DNA from: PGYR01 sp034670025
GTDB lineage: Bacteria > Bacteroidota > Ignavibacteria > Kapaibacteriales > UBA2268
Direction of reading: 5' to 3'
Assembly: GCA_034670025.1 (NCBI GenBank)
Contig: JAXMOE010000001.1
Location: 620,001 to 684,000 of the forward strand
Length of the DNA: 64,000 nt
Position numbers and translations under genes: made by a program. The notes under the pieces are model-generated. The model had not been told where the DNA came from. It searched no databases and saw only the letters and a program-made list of their open reading frames with translations. Positions 59,787-64,000 of this stretch are shown piece by piece (within the stretch, counting starts at the first letter, position 1; the number at the start of each line of letters is the position of its first letter).

Positions 59787-61039
59787 TGATTGAAGTTAAA
59801 ATTATATCAATTGGAGATGAATTACTTATAGGTAATACTATAAATACTAACTCTGCTTGGATTAGTAAGAAATTAACTGATATTGGTCTTACAGTAACAT
59901 CATCCGTAACTATACCAGACGTTGGAGAAAGAATCACTCATTCATTAAATAGTACGAAAGAAAGCATAATTATAACAACAGGCGGACTCGGTCCAACAAA
60001 AGATGATATTACAAAAAAAGTAATCTCCACCTATTTTGATTCAGAATTAGTTACTGATGAAAGACAATTAGAAAGAGTTAAAAGTTATTTTAAGAGTAAA
60101 AATAGACAACTTAAACAAAGCCATTTGGATCAGGCACTAAGACCAATAATCTCAGAATCTCTAGACAATAATGTTGGCACTGCATCTGGAATTTACACTG
60201 AATTCAAAGATAAGGTGTATATAAATCTACCAGGTGTACCAAGTGAGATGAAGGATATTTTTGAGAATGAAGTAAAGAACAAATTACGTCAATACATCGA
60301 ATCTAATTCAAATGACTTTTATAAATATCAAACAATATTCACAACAGGGTTACCAGAATCTGAATTAGCGGAGAGAATTGAACATTTGGATGACGAATAT
60401 TCGCAAGTGAAATTTGCATATCTTCCCTCTTCCTCAGGTGTTAATGTTAGACTTGGTATATTGAATTCTGAGCTTGATAATAATGAACAAAACCTATTTG
60501 AAACGGTTAAAAGTGAAATAAGTGAACTAATTGGTTCTTATATTATTGAAGAGAACAATAGTCTTTATGAATCAACTGTAGAACTACTTATAAAAATGAA
60601 TTCAACTGTGTCTGTTGCTGAATCCTGTACTGGTGGTGGCTTAGGAAAACAATTCACAGATAAATCAGGTAGTTCAGCTTATTTTGAAGGTGGTGTGATT
60701 ACTTACAGTAACAAATCTAAAATGAAATTACTCAACGTAAGTAAGGAAACCTTAGATAATTTTGGAGCTGTAAGTGAACAAACAGCAGAAGAAATGGCAA
60801 TAAATTGCCAGCAAATATTCAATACTAATTATTCAATTTCAATCACTGGTATAGCTGGTCCTAATGGTGGAAGTCCAGAAAAGCCAGTAGGAACTATATT
60901 TATTGCTGTTTATAACGGCAAAAACACTTGCGTAGAAAAATTAAATCTTTCTACAAATAACAGAGAAAGTAATAGAGATTATAGTGTCCAAAAGGCAATT
61001 TCATTACTATATAGAATAATAAAACAATCAGCACAATGA
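59786..61039 (+). CDS. cinA: CinA-like protein, nicotinamide-nucleotide amidase domain
   Basis: The 417-residue protein has the MoaB/MogA-like N-terminal domain (ISIGDELLIGNTINTNS, TTGGLGPTKDD). The C-terminal PncC amidase domain has SVAESCTGGGLGKQFTDKSGSSAYFEGGVITYSN. Together they recycle NMN by removing the ADP-ribose-type partner and deamidating NMN. It was first seen as competence-induced in other bacteria. It overlaps tsaD by 4 bases and the SDR gene by one base. Confidence 0.94.
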   Translation: MIEVKIISIGDELLIGNTINTNSAWISKKLTDIGLTVTSSVTIPDVGERITHSLNSTKESIIITTGGLGPTKDDITKKVISTYFDSELVTDERQLERVKSYFKSKNRQLKQSHLDQALRPIISESLDNNVGTASGIYTEFKDKVYINLPGVPSEMKDIFENEVKNKLRQYIESNSNDFYKYQTIFTTGLPESELAERIEHLDDEYSQVKFAYLPSSSGVNVRLGILNSELDNNEQNLFETVKSEISELIGSYIIEENNSLYESTVELLIKMNSTVSVAESCTGGGLGKQFTDKSGSSAYFEGGVITYSNKSKMKLLNVSKETLDNFGAVSEQTAEEMAINCQQIFNTNYSISITGIAGPNGGSPEKPVGTIFIAVYNGKNTCVEKLNLSTNNRESNRDYSVQKAISLLYRIIKQSAQ

Positions 61040-62049
61040 AAATATTAGCAATAGAAAGTTCATGTGATGAGACTTCAGTCGCACTTGTGAACAATAATGA
61101 AGTCATTAATAATGTAATATATACCCAAGATATTCATACGAAATATGGTGGTGTTGTCCCAGAATTAGCTTCGAGAGCTCATATTGACAAAATATCCCTG
61201 CTAACTAAAGAATGTTTAGACTTATCTAAAACTAGTATGAGTGATATAGATGCTATTGCGGTTACTTCTGAACCGGGTTTGATGGGTGCCTTAATAGTGG
61301 GCTCTTCATTTGCTAAAGGTTTAAGCATTAAATATAATATACCGATTATTCCCATTAATCACATTGAAGGTCATATTTATTCTGGCTGTATTGATGATAC
61401 ATCTCTTGAATTCCCATTTATTTCATTAGTAGTAAGTGGCGGCCATACTTCTTTGTTTTTGGTTGAATCTTATTCAGAGTATAGGACAATTGGTATGACT
61501 AAAGATGATGCTGCCGGTGAAGCATTTGATAAGGTTGCTAAATTAATAGGACTTTCATATCCTGGAGGTCCACTTATTGATAAATATGCTAAATCAGGAA
61601 ATCCAGCAAAATATAATTTTCCTCGATCAATGATTAAATCAGATAATTTTGATTTTAGTTTTAGTGGATTAAAAACTTCTGTTAGATATTTTATTCAAAA
61701 GAATTTTGAAATGCCAATAAAAGAAAGTGAAATTCCTGATTTATGTGCTTCTGTTCAACAGGCTATTGTTGATGTTTTAAAAATTAAAACATTCAAAGCA
61801 GCAAAAAAGCATAATATTAAAAACATTGTTGTTGGTGGTGGTGTATCTGCAAATTCACAACTGCGAAATGAATTCAAAAATGAAGAACACGACGGATACA
61901 AGATTGTATTACCAGAAATGGAATATTGTATTGACAATGCCGCTATGATAGGATTTTTAGCAAGTAAAAAATTAGAGCACAACAAAGAATTAAACAATTA
62001 TTTCAATTTAGAATTTAGAGTAAGCTCTAGACCTAGTAGAGCAATATAA
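61036..62049 (+). CDS. tsaD: tRNA threonylcarbamoyladenosine transferase TsaD
   Basis: The 337-residue protein has LAIESSCDETSVALV at the start. The metal site HIEGHIYSG (two His) is near 110, VVSGGHTSLFLVE is near 135, and FDKVAKLIGLSYPGGP and VVGGGVSANSQLR follow. It is an ASKHA-fold enzyme that joins threonylcarbamoyl to A37 of tRNAs reading ANN codons, with TsaB and TsaE. Its start overlaps cinA by 4 bases. Confidence 0.97.
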   Translation: MKILAIESSCDETSVALVNNNEVINNVIYTQDIHTKYGGVVPELASRAHIDKISLLTKECLDLSKTSMSDIDAIAVTSEPGLMGALIVGSSFAKGLSIKYNIPIIPINHIEGHIYSGCIDDTSLEFPFISLVVSGGHTSLFLVESYSEYRTIGMTKDDAAGEAFDKVAKLIGLSYPGGPLIDKYAKSGNPAKYNFPRSMIKSDNFDFSFSGLKTSVRYFIQKNFEMPIKESEIPDLCASVQQAIVDVLKIKTFKAAKKHNIKNIVVGGGVSANSQLRNEFKNEEHDGYKIVLPEMEYCIDNAAMIGFLASKKLEHNKELNNYFNLEFRVSSRPSRAI

Positions 62050-62065
62050 ATTAAGGAGATAGTAT

Positions 62066-63514
62066 ATGAAAACAATAGAAAATTTAGAGCCAAAATTAGT
62101 TTGGGAGATATTTTATGAAATTACCAAACGTCCACGACCTTCAAAAAAAGAAGAAAAAATAGTAGAATATATAGAAAATTTTGCCAGGGAGCTTAAATTA
62201 AAAATAAAAAAAGATAAATTAGGTAACTTAGTTGTAATGAAGTCAGCAACTGAAGGATATGAAAATCACCCTGGAGTTTGTATTCAAGCCCACGTCGATA
62301 TGGTAACAGAAAAAAACAGAGGTGTAGATTTTGATTTTGAAAATGATGCAATTCAGACTTATGTTGAAGATGGATGGTTAAAAGCTAAAGGTACAACTCT
62401 TGGTGCAGATAATGGTATTGGCTTAGCTATGGGAATGGCAGTCTTGGCATCTAAAGATATAAAACATCCTCCATTTGAATTGTTGTGCACCTTAGATGAA
62501 GAAACTGGGCTTACTGGTGCTATGGAATTAGGTACTGATTTATTGGATTCAAAAGTATTAATAAATCTTGATACTGAAGATTTTGGTCACTTTACAATCG
62601 GTTGTGCTGGTGGTATGAACACTAAAGCAAATATAGATTTAGTATATGAAAAACTGGAAGATACACACGTTACTTATGAACTTTATTTAAAGGGTTTCAA
62701 AGGTGGTCATTCTGGCATTGAAATAAACGATGAAAGAGGTAATGCTGCCAAAGTATTAGCCAGATTTGTCATTGAGTTGAATGATAAACTAAATATGAGA
62801 CTACATTCTTTTGATAGTGGTGATAAACATAATGCTATTCCAAGAGAAGCTTATGTCAAATTTTCTATCCCTAAAGAGCAAATTAATGAGTTAGAATCAA
62901 TTATTAATAATCAGAAAAAAGTTATAGATAATGAATGGAAATTCAAAGAGCCAGCTCTAGACTTTGGAAATTCTAGAATTGATTTTATCGATAAAGCTAT
63001 AACACTTGGTACTCAAGAAGATATTCTAAATGTAATAAATGCAATTCCACATGGTGTCATAAGGTTTACACCTGAAATTCCAGAATTAGTTCAAACTTCG
63101 AATAATTTGGCTAGTGTAAAAACTATAGATGAAAAATTAGAAATCCTAACGAGCCAGAGAAGTATTATTGATAGCGAAAAGAGTGCTTTAGGAAGTACAA
63201 TAAATTCAATATTAGAGTTAGGTGGCTTCAACATCAAACAATCGTCAGGCTATCCTGCTTGGGAACCTATGAAAGGGTCTGAACTTGTTGATATGGCCGT
63301 AGATATTTATAAAAATGACTTTAGCAACGAACCAGTCATTGAGATAATTCATGCTGGTTTGGAGTGCGGACTTATTGGTGAAAAGTATCCAGAGATGGAA
63401 ATGCTTTCATTTGGTCCTACTATAAAAGAAGTACACACACCAGGTGAAAAAGTTGACATTCAATCAGTTGATGATTGTTGGAAATTATTAGTTAGAATAT
63501 TAGAGAAACTATAA
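62066..63514 (+). CDS. pepD: Aminoacyl-histidine dipeptidase (M20C, PepD)
   Basis: This 482-residue metallopeptidase has IQAHVDMVTEKN (metal His), GADNGIGLAMGMA (bridging Asp), LDEETGLTGAMEL (catalytic Glu pair), and HSGIEINDERGNAAKVLAR in the lid region. The ending GLECGLIGEKYPEMEMLSFGPTIKEVHTPGE holds the last metal ligands. It cleaves Xaa-His dipeptides in the cytoplasm. A Shine-Dalgarno AAGGAG lies 9 bases before the start. It faces the next gene with a 3-base gap. Confidence 0.95.
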   Translation: MKTIENLEPKLVWEIFYEITKRPRPSKKEEKIVEYIENFARELKLKIKKDKLGNLVVMKSATEGYENHPGVCIQAHVDMVTEKNRGVDFDFENDAIQTYVEDGWLKAKGTTLGADNGIGLAMGMAVLASKDIKHPPFELLCTLDEETGLTGAMELGTDLLDSKVLINLDTEDFGHFTIGCAGGMNTKANIDLVYEKLEDTHVTYELYLKGFKGGHSGIEINDERGNAAKVLARFVIELNDKLNMRLHSFDSGDKHNAIPREAYVKFSIPKEQINELESIINNQKKVIDNEWKFKEPALDFGNSRIDFIDKAITLGTQEDILNVINAIPHGVIRFTPEIPELVQTSNNLASVKTIDEKLEILTSQRSIIDSEKSALGSTINSILELGGFNIKQSSGYPAWEPMKGSELVDMAVDIYKNDFSNEPVIEIIHAGLECGLIGEKYPEMEMLSFGPTIKEVHTPGEKVDIQSVDDCWKLLVRILEKL

Positions 63515-63517
63515 TTT

Positions 63518-64000
63518 CTACTTCTTAATTATCAATTTTTTAGTAATAGTTTCACTATTCGTCTTAAACTGATAGAAATAATGTCCAGGTAACAAGTTCT
63601 TTGAATCTAATATCAAACTATAGTTTCCAGATTCAAAGAGCTTGTTTCCATTTAATAATGTTTTAACTTTATGGCCTGAAGCATCATACACATAAAGTAT
63701 AGGATAACTCTCTTCAAACAACTCAAATTCAATATTAGTAACTGTTTCAAAAGGATTTGGATAGTTTTGTTTTAATGAATTTTTCTCTTTATAAACTATA
63801 TGTGATATTTCACATTTCTCGCCAGTATTAAAAGAGTTACTTTCCTTCGAGCTAAATATATCTAAGAAATAAATATATTCTGAACCAAAATTATCAATTG
63901 TAACATCTAATAAAGTTGTTGTATCTTTAGGAATTGTAACTAACATTGTCAATTCTGCAACCTGTCCAGCACGAAGAGTATCGACATCAGTAAAGGAAGC
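63518..64000 (-). CDS. C-terminal part of a T9SS-sorted secreted protein (partial)
   Basis: The frame is open at the right edge, so the gene begins beyond the window; about 160 residues are seen. The last 90 residues (NYPNPFETVTNIEFELFEE to TKKLIIKK) are a T9SS type A sorting domain, with YDASGHKVKTLLNG inside. The region before it (about 1-65) is a beta-rich linker or domain end that I do not recognise. It ends with a 3-base gap facing pepD. Confidence 0.78.
   Translation of the reverse strand, partial: ASFTDVDTLRAGQVAELTMLVTIPKDTTTLLDVTIDNFGSEYIYFLDIFSSKESNSFNTGEKCEISHIVYKEKNSLKQNYPNPFETVTNIEFELFEESYPILYVYDASGHKVKTLLNGNKLFESGNYSLILDSKNLLPGHYFYQFKTNSETITKKLIIKK

Noticed and set aside
1..64000. 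CRISPR arrays, transposons, toxin-antitoxin or defence genes
   Set aside because: I looked for spaced direct repeats, transposase motifs and typical defence domains and saw none.

Overview
This is a 64 kb piece of an AT-rich, gene-dense bacterial chromosome that looks like the Bacteroidota/Chlorobiota (FCB) group. Four independent clues agree. Several secreted proteins end in type IX secretion (T9SS) type A sorting domains (6958-9030, 9199-11280, 12969-14939, 55801-58950, 63518-64000). The promoters I could find have the Bacteroidota form TTTG-N19/20-TAnnTTTG, most clearly in front of four tRNA units. Many genes lack a Shine-Dalgarno sequence and several start at TTG. The gene set (RNase G with an acidic insert, IleS of the long type, DksA-like protein with a half zinc finger, CcmE of the CxxxY type) also fits. 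Species cannot be named from this window. Cytochrome c maturation genes, electron transfer flavoprotein and diheme peroxidase indicate a respiring organism.

Layout. 1-2308: end of a flippase-like gene, tRNA-Arg(TCG), then an MbnP/MbnH metalloprotein-diheme enzyme pair. 2309-6749 (minus): large S9 peptidase, tRNA-Leu and tRNA-Val with their own promoter and terminators, then a cysteine-less NifU-like protein with Mrp ATPase. 6958-11280 (plus): two tandem paralogous secreted beta-propeller-like proteins, each with its own promoter and terminator. 11370-18491: PLP decarboxylase, tRNA-Asp, subtilisin-like protease, then SDR-LOG-TlpA genes and tRNA-Met. 18522-29280: nuclease-like BFN with EtfAB, UvrA, an MFS transporter, and the rng-dxr-rseP cluster. 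29313-34160 (minus): SRP RNA behind tRNA-Arg(TCT), then the cytochrome c maturation operon ccmC-ccmD-ccmE-ccmF followed by a TlpA/ResA thioredoxin; ccmD is a 54-residue gene that is easy to miss. 34236-36992: anti-sigma kinase/antagonist pair, NAD(P)HX repair enzyme, VanZ-like protein. 37051-41257 (minus): one tightly packed operon of ECF sigma factor, anti-sigma factor, helical exported protein, ComEC and PgeF. 41334-44581 (minus): ribBA-greA and tgt-yajC. 44680-50153: PgpH-like HD phosphodiesterase, XerD, TrxB, QueG, Rieske protein. 50228-63514 (plus): ileS, dksA-like, lspA, rluD, a giant secreted SBBP/Ig protein, SDR, cinA, tsaD and pepD. The last bases hold the end of another T9SS cargo gene.

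How it fits together. Most of the window is core metabolism, tRNA maturation (Tgt, QueG, TsaD, RluD) and envelope or respiratory biogenesis. Tgt and QueG are two steps of queuosine synthesis, and tRNA-Asp(GTC) in the window is one of its substrates. I see no CRISPR array, phage, transposon, toxin-antitoxin or defence locus. The less ordinary material is the duplicated secreted-protein units, the ECF sigma-ComEC operon, the MbnPH pair, the periplasmic insert in CcmC, the cysteine losses in Tgt, Mrp, NifU-like and DksA-like proteins, and the dyads at the ileS and dksA promoters. All statements come from reading the sequence; no alignment or database search was run.
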